Notes under the pieces: generated by a model
What the model was told of the DNA's origin: nothing
Databases searched by the model: none
The model's input: only the letters and a program-made list of their open reading frames with translations
Program-made: the position numbers and the translations under genes
DNA from: Lachnospiraceae bacterium UBA7589
GTDB taxonomy: Bacteria; Bacillota; Clostridia; Lachnospirales; Lachnospiraceae
Length of the DNA: 64,000 nucleotides
Direction: 5' to 3'
Assembly: GCA_002476495.1 (NCBI GenBank)
Contig: DLKL01000025.1
Location: 46,181 to 110,180, forward strand
Shown: piece by piece, positions 34,057 to 43,749 of the stretch
Layout: every line of letters begins with the position of its first letter
How positions within the stretch are numbered: the stretch's first letter is position 1

Positions 34057-34659
34057 ATGATACAACCACTAGATATAAAAAGCCAAAGCTTTAAAAAAGG
34101 TTTATTTGGCTATAAAGCTTCAGAAGTTGACAGTTACGTTAATACAGTATATAAAGCTTATGATGAATTATTTACTGAAAACGAGAATCTTAAGAAAAAA
34201 CTTAACGGCACTGAAAGTTCATTACAGGAATGCAGGTTGAAGATTTTTGATCTTGAGAATCAGGTTAACAAAATGGAAAACGTTTCCTCTTATGAAGATG
34301 AAGATTCAGAGTTTAAGAAAAAAGCTGACCAGATTATTAAAAATGCTGAATCTGCGGCTGCCCAGATTATTGCAAAGGCTAAGGAGCAGGCTAAAAAATT
34401 TGAGGGTACTGTTAAGGAAGCTTTCAATGGAGACAGCAAGGATACTGTAAAGCAAAAGCCGGATGAAGGTAAGCCTGATGTGGATATTAAAGAATCGGCA
34501 TCATCCAGATTTTTTAAGAAAACCGAGGACACTGCTGTTACACAGTCTCAGGACGACGATGAGATTTTTGTTGGTGAGATTGAGGATGCAAGAAAGCCGG
34601 ATCGAATGATGATTGGTGACGGAGAAGAAGAGGAAGATTCAGACTTCGAATTCTTATAA
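34057..34659 (+). CDS. divIVA: DivIVA-domain protein
   Basis: 200 residues. The N-terminal DivIVA membrane-targeting motif is clear (PLDIKSQSFKKGLFGYKASEVDSYVN), followed by coiled coil (~30-75), a second helical segment rich in Ala (KKADQIIKNAESAAAQIIAKAKEQAKKF) and a long acidic, disordered tail. DivIVA family proteins bind curved membrane at poles and septa and recruit division or wall proteins; GpsB is shorter. Neighbours ruvAB, zapA and wall genes fit division. Followed by a terminator. Confidence 0.9.
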   Translation: MIQPLDIKSQSFKKGLFGYKASEVDSYVNTVYKAYDELFTENENLKKKLNGTESSLQECRLKIFDLENQVNKMENVSSYEDEDSEFKKKADQIIKNAESAAAQIIAKAKEQAKKFEGTVKEAFNGDSKDTVKQKPDEGKPDVDIKESASSRFFKKTEDTAVTQSQDDDEIFVGEIEDARKPDRMMIGDGEEEEDSDFEFL

Positions 34660-34670
34660 GATTATTCAGG

Positions 34671-34698
34671 GAGTGTTGCCTATGGCAGCACTCTTTTT
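34671..34698 (+). terminator. Terminator between divIVA and ruvA
   Basis: GAGTGTTGCC (34671-34680) pairs with GGCAGCACTC (34684-34693) with a TAT loop, then TTTTT. The ruvA ribosome site starts only a few bases later, so ruvAB expression needs read-through or a promoter inside divIVA. Confidence 0.8.
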
Positions 34699-34710
34699 GG
34701 GAGTAGGATA

Positions 34711-35304
34711 ATGTTTGAATATATCAAGGGTCTGGTCACTTTTATTGAACCGGACTGTATAATAATTGAAAATAATAATATAGGCTTCAGGATTAATACC
34801 AGTTCCTATAGTTCATCAAGGCTTAAGCTGAACGATGAGGTTAAAATATATACTCATCTTAATATAAAGGAAGATGATATGAGCCTTTTTGGTTTTTATA
34901 CAAAGGATGAGCTTATTGTATTCAAAATGCTTATATCAATAAGTGGTATTGGCCCTAAGGGTGCTCTGGCAATTTTGTCATCTCTTTCTGTTGATGAGCT
35001 AAGGATGGCAGTTCTTTCAGATGATTACAAGGCTATTGCCAGGGCAAATGGTGTAGGACCTAAGACAGCTCAAAGACTTATAATAGAATTGCGTGATAAA
35101 TTCAAGCTGGAAGATGTATTATCATTTAGTACAGCAGACTGTACAAAGAATGATTGTAATGATATCGTTACCGAGACAGCTATGGCTCTCACAAGCCTGG
35201 GATATACAAATGTTGAGGCCTTAAGAGCTATTAAGAAGGTTCCGCAGAATGATAATATGTCACCGGAAGAATTACTTAAGCTTGCATTAAAACATATTAT
35301 GTAA
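34711..35304 (+). CDS. ruvA: Holliday junction helicase subunit RuvA
   Basis: Tetramer that binds Holliday junctions and loads RuvB. 197 residues: OB-fold domain (FEYIKGLVTFIEPDCIIIENNNIGFRI), helix-hairpin-helix domain (LISISGIGPKGALAILS and IARANGVGPKTAQRLIIELRDKF) and a C-terminal RuvB-binding three-helix domain (ALTSLGYTNVEALRAI). ruvB follows after 14 bases. Confidence 0.97.
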   Translation: MFEYIKGLVTFIEPDCIIIENNNIGFRINTSSYSSSRLKLNDEVKIYTHLNIKEDDMSLFGFYTKDELIVFKMLISISGIGPKGALAILSSLSVDELRMAVLSDDYKAIARANGVGPKTAQRLIIELRDKFKLEDVLSFSTADCTKNDCNDIVTETAMALTSLGYTNVEALRAIKKVPQNDNMSPEELLKLALKHIM

Positions 35305-35318
35305 TTACAGGTACAAAA

Positions 35319-36314
35319 ATGGAAAGAATAATTAGTGCTGATATCTTATCAGAGGATGAAAAAATTGAACAGGGACTGCGTCCGAAACTTCTTTCAGAGT
35401 ATATAGGCCAGGAAAAGGCAAAAAAAAACCTGAAGGTATTTATTGAGGCGGCAAAAAAAAGGAAGGAATCTCTCGATCATGTTCTTCTGTATGGTCCTCC
35501 GGGTCTGGGGAAAACAACTCTTGCATCCATAGTTGCTGCTGAAATGGGGGTTAATATGAAGATTACCTCGGGACCTGCTATAGAAAAGCCGGGTGAGTTG
35601 GCAGCCATACTGAATAATTTATCGGAGAATGATGTTTTGTTTATAGATGAAATCCACAGGCTTAATAAACAGGTTGAAGAGGTTTTATATCCTGCAATGG
35701 AAGATTTTGCCATAGATATTGTGATTGGTAAAGGTGCAGGTGCCAGATCCATACGGCTGGATTTGCCAAAATTTACCCTGGTTGGAGCTACAACCAGAGC
35801 AGGAATGCTCACCGCCCCACTCAGAGATAGATTTGGAGTAGTTAACAGGCTTGAATTTTATAATGTCACCGAGCTTATGGAGATTATTTTGCGTTCCTCA
35901 AAGGTTTTAGGAGTTAATATAGATGATGAAGGAGCTCTGGAGATAGCAAAACGATCCAGAGGAACTCCAAGACTTGCGAACCGTCTTCTAAAAAGGGTCA
36001 GGGATTTTGCAGAGGTTGAACATAATGGCAATATAGATTATAATGTTGCCAGAACAGCTCTTGACAGACTTGAGGTAGATTCCTATGGCCTGGATAATAC
36101 AGACAGAGTTATTCTTATGACAATGATTAACAAATTCCAGGGGGGACCTGTAGGCCTTGATACGCTGGCTGCAGCAATAGGAGAGGATTCGGGTACCTTA
36201 GAGGATGTGTATGAACCGTTTCTTATCAAGAATGGCTTTATTAACCGTACTCCTCGTGGTAGAATAGTTACAGAGCATTGCTATAAGCATTTTAATATAA
36301 CAAAGGAGAAGTAA
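35319..36314 (+). CDS. ruvB: Holliday junction branch migration ATPase RuvB
   Basis: AAA+ motor of branch migration. 331 residues. Seen: LRPKLLSEYIGQEKAKKNL, Walker A YGPPGLGKTTLA, Walker B FIDEIHRL, sensor GATTRAGMLTAPLRDRFG, arginine-finger region and C-terminal winged helix ending with FINRTPRGRIVTEHCYKHF. Complete and ordinary; no RuvC gene is seen nearby, and RecU at 60566 is the likely resolvase. Confidence 0.98.
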   Translation: MERIISADILSEDEKIEQGLRPKLLSEYIGQEKAKKNLKVFIEAAKKRKESLDHVLLYGPPGLGKTTLASIVAAEMGVNMKITSGPAIEKPGELAAILNNLSENDVLFIDEIHRLNKQVEEVLYPAMEDFAIDIVIGKGAGARSIRLDLPKFTLVGATTRAGMLTAPLRDRFGVVNRLEFYNVTELMEIILRSSKVLGVNIDDEGALEIAKRSRGTPRLANRLLKRVRDFAEVEHNGNIDYNVARTALDRLEVDSYGLDNTDRVILMTMINKFQGGPVGLDTLAAAIGEDSGTLEDVYEPFLIKNGFINRTPRGRIVTEHCYKHFNITKEK

Positions 36315-36319
36315 GTGTA

Positions 36320-36724
36320 ATGGCAAACAAAGTTGATATACCTGTTGTAATTAATGGAAAAGTTTATACATTGAGTGGTTACGAAGGAGAGGATTATCTC
36401 CAGAATGTTGCCACATATATTAATGGCAAGATTGCTGAATGCAAAACTTCAGATCAGTACAGAAGAATGAATACTGAATATCAGGGTATTCTTTTGGCTT
36501 TGAATATTGCGGATGATTATTTTAAAGCTAAAAATCAGGCTGACAGCATGGCATCAGAGGATACCAACAAGGAACAGCAGCTATATGATTTAAGACATGA
36601 AGTTATAGAAGCCCAGATTAAACAGGAATCAGCTCTCCGTATGATAGAGGAATATAAGGAACAGATTAATGCATTACAAAGAAAAATAATTCAATTAGAG
36701 GCTGAGAAGGGAAGAAATGAATAA
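36320..36724 (+). CDS. zapA: Cell division protein ZapA
   Basis: 134 residues. The N-terminal part (KVDIPVVINGKVYTLSGYEGEDYLQNVATYINGKI) is the ZapA head domain; the C-terminal ~70 residues form a coiled coil (EVIEAQIKQESALRMIEEYKEQINALQRKIIQLEAEK). ZapA crosslinks FtsZ filaments at the septum. It starts six bases after ruvB stop and its end overlaps the next gene by 8 bases. Confidence 0.93.
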   Translation: MANKVDIPVVINGKVYTLSGYEGEDYLQNVATYINGKIAECKTSDQYRRMNTEYQGILLALNIADDYFKAKNQADSMASEDTNKEQQLYDLRHEVIEAQIKQESALRMIEEYKEQINALQRKIIQLEAEKGRNE

Positions 36725-39056
36725 TAACCTTAAACCGGTGGAAATACTTGCACCATGTGGATCATATGATATTTTAGTTGCCGCTGTAAAAGCAGGTGCG
36801 GATGCCTGCTATATTGGCGGCAATAAGTTTGGTGCCCGGGCCTATGCTGCGAATCTTTCTGATGATTCAATAATAGCCGCAATTGACTATGCACATATTC
36901 ATAATGTAAAGCTTTATCTTACAGTAAATACCCTATTTAAAAATCAGGAACTTCAGGAACTATATGATTATCTTGCCCCTTATTATGAAGGTGGCATTGA
37001 TGCAGTAATCGTACAGGATCTTGGAGCCTTTAAATTTATTAAAGACACATTTCCGAAACTTGCAATTCATTGCAGTACGCAGATGAATATTACCTCGATT
37101 CATGGTGCTGAATATATGAAATCAATGGGAGCATCAAGAATTGTCACTCCAAGGGAAATGTCTCTTTCGGAGATAAAGTCAATAAAGGATAAGCTTGACA
37201 TCGAGATAGAAAGTTTTGTCCATGGTGCTATGTGCTATTCCTACAGTGGTCAGTGTCTTATGAGCTCCATGGCAGGAAACAGAAGCGGTAACAGGGGAAG
37301 ATGTGCCCAGCCCTGCAGAAAAAAATATAATGGCAATTATATTTTATCTATGAAGGATATGTGTACTCTTGATATTATCCCTGACATAATTGAGGCCGGA
37401 ATTGACTCCCTTAAAATTGAAGGCAGGATGAAAAACGAATATTATGTTGCATCAGCGGTTTCCGCATATAAAGAGCTGACCTGTGATTATTATTCAGGAT
37501 GCTATAGCAACAACAAAGCTGACAGATTTAAAGAACGACTGGCATCCATATACAACAGAGGTGGATTTTGTCAGGGATATTATTTTGTCCACAATGATTC
37601 CGGCATGATTTCAAAATCAAGGCCAAATAATCAAGGCGTTTTAATTGGCAGACTTTGTTCAGCTGATAAAGGTATGGCTACACTAAAGCTTAGCAGAGAT
37701 CTTAACTGTCATGATGTGCTTGAATTCAAGAAAAAGGATAACAGCTTTGTTGAGGTATGTACAGGAAAATCCGGAATAAAGGGGCAGACTGTTTCAATTA
37801 AAGTTCCTGATTCAAAGTATCTTGTTATTGATCAGTCTGTTTATAGAACAAAATGTAACAAACTGATTGAGGAAATTAATGATAATATAATAAAACAGAA
37901 TAAAAGAATTCCTGTTAAGGGAAGACTTGTAGGACAAGTAGGAAAAAAACTAAGCTTATGCCTATGCTGTCATGACAGTAAAATTACTGTATATTCAGAA
38001 AGAGAATTAGAAAAATCACAAAGCTCATCATATGAAGAAAAAGACATTGTTGAAAAGCTATCCATGCTTGGCAATACATACTATTATCTTGACGGGCTTG
38101 AAATGCAGCTTGATAATGACGTATTTATTCCGGCAAGTGTTATAAAAAAGCTCAGACGTGATGCCATAGATATGCTTACTAAAGAAATATGTCAAAAGGC
38201 AAGAAGAAAACCGGCAGAAAATAGCTATATTTACAATAAGCTTGTGTGTGCACAGAATAAGACTATTAGTCCGGGTGTTCATGCAGGCATAAGAAATATC
38301 GAACAGCTTAAAGAAATATTAAACTTTAATATACAATATATATATATCCAAAGACGCTTATATGATGATATAATATCACTTGGTATTATGAAAAAATTAT
38401 CCGAAAGAAACATAAATATATATATTGAGCTGCCTGACATAATCAGAAATGACTTTGATTTGATGGCATACCTGCCGGATGAAATTTACGGAATATATAT
38501 CAACAATATAGACGGTTTTTCTATCTATATGAAAAATTACAATATGCTTAAGGATAAACAGGTCGTTCTTGGCTCCTGTTTATATGCCTATAATGATATT
38601 GCCAGAGAGTTCCTTCACACAAATAACAATATATCCTTTGAAAATCCAAAGGAATTGAGAAACAATGAGCTTTTAGATATGAATAATGCTTATCCGTGTC
38701 AGTTGACCATATATGAGTATCAGCGAGTAATGATTTCAGCTCAATGTGTGATAAAAAACAAAATGTCATGTACAGGCAATAACAAAGTATATACAATAAA
38801 GGATGACAGAGGTAATCGTTTTTTCGCTCTGTCTGACTGCATGGATTGCCATGGAATAATATATAACGGATTTCCTACAAGCCTGATAGGGAAAATTCCC
38901 GGCAATATTATGTCAGAGTTAAATGTAAATAGTTTGAAAATTAATTTTACAATTGAGAACAAAAATCAGGTTGCAGGAGTATTAAATCACTATTTTGAAG
39001 GTAAAGATATAATATTTGACACAACAACAGGTCATTTTTTCAGAGGAGTAGAATAA
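36717..39056 (+). CDS. U32-family protein (RlhA/YdcP-type, with DUF3656-like C-terminus)
   Basis: 779 residues. The U32 core (about 1-300) has EILAPCGSYDILVAAVKAGADACYIGG and the signature ESFVHGAMCYSYSGQCLMSS followed by the cysteine cluster GRCAQPCRKKY; the rest is the long C-terminal extension seen in RlhA-type members. RlhA makes 5-hydroxycytidine at position 2501 of 23S rRNA in E. coli; U32 proteins generally act in RNA or quinone hydroxylation despite the old peptidase label. The zapA-U32 pair is common in Clostridia. Exact RNA target unproven. Confidence 0.88.
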   Translation: MNNNLKPVEILAPCGSYDILVAAVKAGADACYIGGNKFGARAYAANLSDDSIIAAIDYAHIHNVKLYLTVNTLFKNQELQELYDYLAPYYEGGIDAVIVQDLGAFKFIKDTFPKLAIHCSTQMNITSIHGAEYMKSMGASRIVTPREMSLSEIKSIKDKLDIEIESFVHGAMCYSYSGQCLMSSMAGNRSGNRGRCAQPCRKKYNGNYILSMKDMCTLDIIPDIIEAGIDSLKIEGRMKNEYYVASAVSAYKELTCDYYSGCYSNNKADRFKERLASIYNRGGFCQGYYFVHNDSGMISKSRPNNQGVLIGRLCSADKGMATLKLSRDLNCHDVLEFKKKDNSFVEVCTGKSGIKGQTVSIKVPDSKYLVIDQSVYRTKCNKLIEEINDNIIKQNKRIPVKGRLVGQVGKKLSLCLCCHDSKITVYSERELEKSQSSSYEEKDIVEKLSMLGNTYYYLDGLEMQLDNDVFIPASVIKKLRRDAIDMLTKEICQKARRKPAENSYIYNKLVCAQNKTISPGVHAGIRNIEQLKEILNFNIQYIYIQRRLYDDIISLGIMKKLSERNINIYIELPDIIRNDFDLMAYLPDEIYGIYINNIDGFSIYMKNYNMLKDKQVVLGSCLYAYNDIAREFLHTNNNISFENPKELRNNELLDMNNAYPCQLTIYEYQRVMISAQCVIKNKMSCTGNNKVYTIKDDRGNRFFALSDCMDCHGIIYNGFPTSLIGKIPGNIMSELNVNSLKINFTIENKNQVAGVLNHYFEGKDIIFDTTTGHFFRGVE

Positions 39057-39060
39057 AAGT

Positions 39061-40485
39061 ATGGTTAATATCATATGCGAAATATCAAAGTTTATAACTA
39101 TTATTCTTATGCTGCTGTATACCTATCAGTGCTTTTTTATCATGTCCTCAAAGGATGAAAAGAAGAAGAAAGGTAAGCTTAATGTACAGATATTTTATGT
39201 ATTTATGATACATTTTCTATGCTATCTTATTTTATACTTACGTCTTGGCACAATAAAAATTCTTGTTTTTTACGGAGCACAGATTTTTGTTGCTGTATTT
39301 TATATGATTATTTTTCATTCAGTTTACAAGGAATCATCAAGACTGATTACAAATAATACAGCCTTCCTGCTGCTGATTGGATATATAATGCTTACAAGAC
39401 TTAATTTTAATCTTGCACTTAAACAGTTTATTCTTGCCACAGCGGGACTGTTCATTACAGCATTTATACCCTTGCTTCTTCAAAAATGGAAAAAACTTAA
39501 GGATATGGGAGTTTTGTATGGCATTCTGGGCATAATTTTATTGCTGACTGTCTTTGTTCCCGGGGTAGGAATTGAAAAATATGGCTCAAGAAACTGGATT
39601 TCCATTGGAAAACTTTCACTCCAGCCTATGGAATTTGTAAAGATATTGTTTGTTTTTTTTGTGGCAGGTATGCTGGTTAAGGCAAAAACCTTTGGAGATT
39701 TGCTTTTAAATGCGGTTATTTCTGCAGGATTTATGCTTGTTCTTGTGGCTGAGAAAGATTTAGGTGCAGCTATAATATTTTATATAACCTATGTATGTAT
39801 GGTATATCTTGCTACCTCAAGGATTATTTTCCTCATAGGTGGAATCGGTATTGGAGCAGGAGGAGTTGCCCTCGCTGCATTTTTGTTTAAGGATACTTTG
39901 CTTGCTCATGTTATGGTAAGAGTAAATGCATGGAGGGATCCCTTTTCTATTATTGATACAGGAGGATATCAGATATCCCAGTCACTGTTTGCGCTGGGCA
40001 CAGGAGGATATACCGGCTCTGGTCTTACAAGAGGAAAAGCAAATACAATCCCTGTCAGCGAAAGCGATTTTATATTTTCGGCAATATGTGAGGAAATGGG
40101 TGTAATATTCGGACTGGCACTTATATTGGTAATTGTAAGTATATTTATTTCAATGGTTAATATATCAATGAAATGCCGCAATCCATTTTACAAATATGTA
40201 TCCTTCGGATTTGGAGTAATATATGTTGTCCAATCACTTTTAAACCTTGGAGGAGTAACAAAATATATCCCTTCGACAGGAGTTACCCTTCCTTTAATCA
40301 GCTACGGTGTAAGCTCTGTATTAAGTACGTTGATTGTATTTGCAATTATACAGGGCGTGTGTATCATAAGTAATAAAGAGGCGGTAAAAAATGAAAAACA
40401 AAAAGAACGAATCATCAGCCAGCTTGCCACTTACCCCGGAGGAGGAATTCCTGGAAAAGGAGAAAGAAAAGGCAAAAAAAAATAG
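39061..40485 (+). CDS. FtsW/RodA/SpoVE-family peptidoglycan polymerase
   Basis: 474 residues with about ten membrane segments. SEDS motifs seen: GIEKYGSRNWISIGKLSLQPMEFVKI, VAEKDLGAAIIFY (family Asp), RVNAWRDPFSIIDTGGYQISQSLFALGTGGYTGSGLTRG, VSESDFIFSAICEEMG and STGVTLPLISYGVSS. These proteins polymerise glycan strands together with a class B PBP, here the next gene. N-terminal extra helices precede the core. The last ~32 codons, a basic soluble tail, overlap the transpeptidase gene in another frame (95 bases). Whether it serves division or elongation cannot be decided. Confidence 0.92.
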   Translation: MVNIICEISKFITIILMLLYTYQCFFIMSSKDEKKKKGKLNVQIFYVFMIHFLCYLILYLRLGTIKILVFYGAQIFVAVFYMIIFHSVYKESSRLITNNTAFLLLIGYIMLTRLNFNLALKQFILATAGLFITAFIPLLLQKWKKLKDMGVLYGILGIILLLTVFVPGVGIEKYGSRNWISIGKLSLQPMEFVKILFVFFVAGMLVKAKTFGDLLLNAVISAGFMLVLVAEKDLGAAIIFYITYVCMVYLATSRIIFLIGGIGIGAGGVALAAFLFKDTLLAHVMVRVNAWRDPFSIIDTGGYQISQSLFALGTGGYTGSGLTRGKANTIPVSESDFIFSAICEEMGVIFGLALILVIVSIFISMVNISMKCRNPFYKYVSFGFGVIYVVQSLLNLGGVTKYIPSTGVTLPLISYGVSSVLSTLIVFAIIQGVCIISNKEAVKNEKQKERIISQLATYPGGGIPGKGERKGKKK

Positions 40486-41890
40486 GCAGAAAAACAAACC
40501 CATAATTGTAATCACCTATCTTATGGTTGCAATATACATGGGGCTTATTGCCTATGTGATATACTTTATGCAATTTAAGGCGGAATCAACCATAGCAAAT
40601 TCCAGAAATATCAGACAGGATTCCTTTGCCGATACTGTGGAGAGGGGTGATATTATTACCAGTGACGGTGAGGTAATTGCCACAAGCAGCACCGATTCAG
40701 AAGGTAACACAAACAGAACCTATCCTTATGGCAATATGTTTGCACATCTCGTGGGCTATGACGGATACGGCAAGGCTGGGCTTGAGCTTCAGGGAAATTT
40801 TTATATGCTCCGTTCCCATGTAAATATTATGGAACGAATATACAGGGAAATTAACGAAGAAAAGAACCGAGGAGATAATATAATAACTACTGTAAGATAT
40901 GATTTACAAAAGGCTGCCTATGATGCCCTTGGCTATTGTGATGGGGCAGTAATAGCCATTGAACCTGACACCGGAAAAATTTTATGCATGGTATCAAAGC
41001 CGGACTATGACCCAAATGATATAGATAACGTATGGTCCTATGTAAGCTCAGAGGAAGGCAAGGAAAGCTCACTGCTTCTTAACAGAGCAACCCAGGGAAT
41101 GTATGCTCCCGGTTCAACCTTCAAGCTGGTTACTGCGTTGGAATTTATAAGAGAAAATAAGGAATATGCTTCTTATTCTTACGAATGTACCGGCTCAGAA
41201 ATATTCTCAGGAGTAGAAATCGGATGTATAGGGGGAAGTGTACATGGACATGTTGATCTTGCTGATTCTATAGCATATTCCTGTAACACCTCCTTTGCCA
41301 ATATAGGCTCAAGGCTGGATTATAAAGATTACAGGAATACTGCAGATGAATTGCTTTTTAACAGCTCCCTTCCATATGATGGAGTATATAATCGTTCACA
41401 TTTTACTATTGATGAAAAAAGCTCTCCTGATGAAATTCCCCAAACTGCAATAGGGCAGGGAGATACCAGAATTACTCCGCTTCATAATGCTATGATAGTT
41501 TCAGCTATAGCGAACGGAGGGGTTCTCATGAGGCCTTATTTAATAGACAGAATAGAAAATGATAACGGTGGAACAGTAAAGAAGTTTTCAAGTAAAAGTC
41601 ATGGGAGCCTTATGACCAGTGAGGAAGCCGGTATTCTGACAGATTATATGAAGGGAGTCGCAGAATATGGCTCTGCATCAGGATATTTTTGGGATACAGA
41701 ATACGATGTGGCTGCAAAAACAGGAACTGCTGAATACGATGATGAGGGTAATTCCAATTCCTGGTTTGTAGGGTTTTCAAATCCGGATAATCCTGATCTG
41801 GTTGTAGTTGTTATTGTGGAAAAGTATACCTATAACGGAGTTAAGGCTGCCAGTGTAGCAAGACAGGTTTTTGATGCATATTACAGATAA
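40391..41890 (+). CDS. Class B penicillin-binding protein (transpeptidase)
   Basis: 499 residues. A charged cytosolic ~35-residue start (LTPEEEFLEKEKEKAKKNRQ), one membrane anchor (~37-60), a small non-penicillin-binding region (ADTVERGDIITSDGEVIA) and a transpeptidase domain with the three active-site motifs: Ser242 in GSTFK, SCN at 297-299 and Lys443 in KTGTA. No PASTA domains; resembles PbpA/FtsI-like partners of FtsW/RodA. Start ATG at 40391, with GAGGCGG ~7 bases upstream, lies 95 bases inside the preceding SEDS gene. Confidence 0.93.
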   Translation: MKNKKNESSASLPLTPEEEFLEKEKEKAKKNRQKNKPIIVITYLMVAIYMGLIAYVIYFMQFKAESTIANSRNIRQDSFADTVERGDIITSDGEVIATSSTDSEGNTNRTYPYGNMFAHLVGYDGYGKAGLELQGNFYMLRSHVNIMERIYREINEEKNRGDNIITTVRYDLQKAAYDALGYCDGAVIAIEPDTGKILCMVSKPDYDPNDIDNVWSYVSSEEGKESSLLLNRATQGMYAPGSTFKLVTALEFIRENKEYASYSYECTGSEIFSGVEIGCIGGSVHGHVDLADSIAYSCNTSFANIGSRLDYKDYRNTADELLFNSSLPYDGVYNRSHFTIDEKSSPDEIPQTAIGQGDTRITPLHNAMIVSAIANGGVLMRPYLIDRIENDNGGTVKKFSSKSHGSLMTSEEAGILTDYMKGVAEYGSASGYFWDTEYDVAAKTGTAEYDDEGNSNSWFVGFSNPDNPDLVVVVIVEKYTYNGVKAASVARQVFDAYYR

Positions 41891-41927
41891 GATTGTTTAT
41901 GAAAGCCATCCCATACTATGAATATTC

Positions 41928-41956
41928 TTGATATGTATACTTTTTTCTGCTATAAT
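41928..41956 (+). promoter_or_regulatory. Promoter of the Nudix gene
   Basis: TTGATA (41928-41933), 17-bp spacer, TATAAT (41951-41956) with TGC before it. One of the best promoter matches in the window. Confidence 0.75.
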
Positions 41957-42008
41957 GTTGCTTAGTTATGTGACACACCAATCTTTTACAGATACAGGAG
42001 GAATTGCA

Positions 42009-42461
42009 ATGATTGAAGCAACAAGCTGTGGTGGTGTGGTAATCTTCAGAGGGAAAATACTATTACTTTACAAAAATTACAGAAACAAACATGAAGGCTG
42101 GGTTCTCCCCAAGGGTACAGTTGAAAAGGGCGAGGAACATAATCAGACAGCATTGCGGGAGGTACGGGAGGAAACCGGCGTATCTGCCCAGATAATTAAG
42201 TACATCGGGAAAAGCAGTTATACCTTTAATACTTCATACGATGTTGTGAATAAGGACGTTCACTGGTATCTGATGACGGCCGACAGCTATTACAGCAAAC
42301 CTCAGAGAGAAGAATATTTTATGGACTCAGGTTACTACAAATATCATGAGGCGTATCATCTTTTAAAATTTCCAAATGAGAAACAGATATTAGAGCAGGC
42401 ATATTCCGAGTATACTGTTCTAAAACAAAGAAATCTCTGGGGAAGTAAAAAATATTTTTAG
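42009..42461 (+). CDS. Nudix hydrolase
   Basis: 150 residues with a complete Nudix box: GTVEKGEEHNQTALREVREETGV (G-x5-E-x7-REVxEE), which binds the metal and cleaves nucleoside diphosphate-linked compounds. The start IEATSCGGVVIFRGKILLLYKN and WVLPKG fit MutT/Ap4A-type enzymes; the substrate cannot be read from sequence. ATG 42009 follows AGGAGG (41997-42002) by 6 bases; an upstream in-frame start (41928) would lie in the promoter and was rejected. Confidence 0.9.
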   Translation: MIEATSCGGVVIFRGKILLLYKNYRNKHEGWVLPKGTVEKGEEHNQTALREVREETGVSAQIIKYIGKSSYTFNTSYDVVNKDVHWYLMTADSYYSKPQREEYFMDSGYYKYHEAYHLLKFPNEKQILEQAYSEYTVLKQRNLWGSKKYF

Positions 42462-42471
42462 TTTAATGCAT

Positions 42472-42505
42472 GAAATAAGACCCGTTATCCGGGTTTTATT
42501 TCTTT
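42472..42505 (+). terminator. Terminator after the Nudix gene
   Basis: A 13-bp stem, GAAATAAGACCCG (42472-42484) with CGGGTTTTATTTC (42490-42502), loop TTATC. The T-rich 3' arm serves as U-tract. Confidence 0.8.
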
Positions 42506-42533
42506 GTAAGGAGTCAGTATAAGGAGAAGCAGC

Positions 42534-43676
42534 ATGGATAATCAGGACAAATACGAAGCAGAAAAGGTATCAGATGGAATCAGGGGAAAATTGCCACGAA
42601 AAACGCCTGTTAAGAACAGCAATACCACTGTGAACCGACCTGCCGGGAAAATACCTGCAAAAAAAGAGCCGGCCGGCAGCAGACCTCCTCAAAGAAGGCC
42701 ATCCGAAAAAAGCCTTCAGAAAAATGGCAGCCCGGTACAGCATAATCCGGCACAGAAAAGACCGAATTCCCATAATGTTGCTCATAATAACTCGGGCAGT
42801 AATAACGGCATTCACAAAAAAGAAGCGGTCACAAAAAAAACCGGTAAGAAAAAAATCAAAAATATAATATACAGAGTTTGCTTTGTTGTATGCTTTATTA
42901 CATTTTGCGTATGTGCAGTTATTCTTGTCACATACATTGCAGATTGTATAAAAAGTGAAAAAAAAGTGGACAAGCTAAAGGAATATATTGATACTGAGGA
43001 ACCAAGTATTCCTGATGATAATACCGCAACTTCGCAAAATGCAACTTCCGGTACTGATTTTCAATTGATAAACGGAGTTGCCGTACAGGAAAAGTTTGCC
43101 AAATTATATTCTATGAATTCAGATTTTGTTGGATGGATTACCATTGTGGGAACAGATATTGATTATCCTGTAATGCAATCTATGTACGACGAGGAGTTTT
43201 ATCTTCATAAAGATTTTGATAAGGAATATACTAAAGGCGGAACATTGTTTATTGACACTTCATCTGATGTAAAAAAGCCAAGTGACAATATTTTGATATA
43301 CGGCCATAATATGACAACAGGTAAGATGTTCCACAGTCTTTTTGAATACGAAGACGAGGAGTTTTATGAGAATCACAAATACATTACCTTTAATACCATT
43401 TACGGAGATGGAGAGTATGAAATAATCGCAGCATTCAGAACAAATATTTATCCCGTTGATTATACAGGTTTTAAATATTATGAATTTTTTGATGCTGCAA
43501 CAGAAGAAGAATTTGATAATTATGTAAACAACTGTAAATCCCTTACACCATATAGTACAACTGCAACTGCAGAGTACGGCGACAAACTCATTTCCTTATC
43601 AACCTGTGCATATCACAGTGAAAACGGAAGATATGTAGTAGTTGCAAAAAAGATAAATAATGATTCAGAAGAATAA
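42534..43676 (+). CDS. srtB: Class B sortase with long basic N-terminal tail
   Basis: Membrane transpeptidase that anchors surface proteins to the wall. 380 residues: a ~105-residue basic, Pro/Lys/Asn-rich cytosolic tail, one membrane segment (~111-138), a linker and the sortase domain (~180-375). Catalytic residues: His258 in LIYGHNM, Cys358 in LSTCAY and Arg366 in GRYVVVA, the class B pattern. The cytosolic tail is unusually long. No LPXTG-type substrate gene or heme-uptake locus is adjacent. Confidence 0.92.
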   Translation: MDNQDKYEAEKVSDGIRGKLPRKTPVKNSNTTVNRPAGKIPAKKEPAGSRPPQRRPSEKSLQKNGSPVQHNPAQKRPNSHNVAHNNSGSNNGIHKKEAVTKKTGKKKIKNIIYRVCFVVCFITFCVCAVILVTYIADCIKSEKKVDKLKEYIDTEEPSIPDDNTATSQNATSGTDFQLINGVAVQEKFAKLYSMNSDFVGWITIVGTDIDYPVMQSMYDEEFYLHKDFDKEYTKGGTLFIDTSSDVKKPSDNILIYGHNMTTGKMFHSLFEYEDEEFYENHKYITFNTIYGDGEYEIIAAFRTNIYPVDYTGFKYYEFFDAATEEEFDNYVNNCKSLTPYSTTATAEYGDKLISLSTCAYHSENGRYVVVAKKINNDSEE

Positions 43677-43708
43677 AATTAAGCTACTTAAGTAAACAGT
43701 ATTTAATC

Positions 43709-43737
43709 TTGACACAAAAGGGAAAATATGATATATT
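43709..43737 (+). promoter_or_regulatory. Promoter of tRNA-Leu
   Basis: Consensus TTGACA (43709-43714), 17-bp spacer, TATATT (43732-43737) with TGA before it; 12 bases ahead of the mature tRNA. Confidence 0.8.
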
Positions 43738-43749
43738 TCCTTTTGTTTA

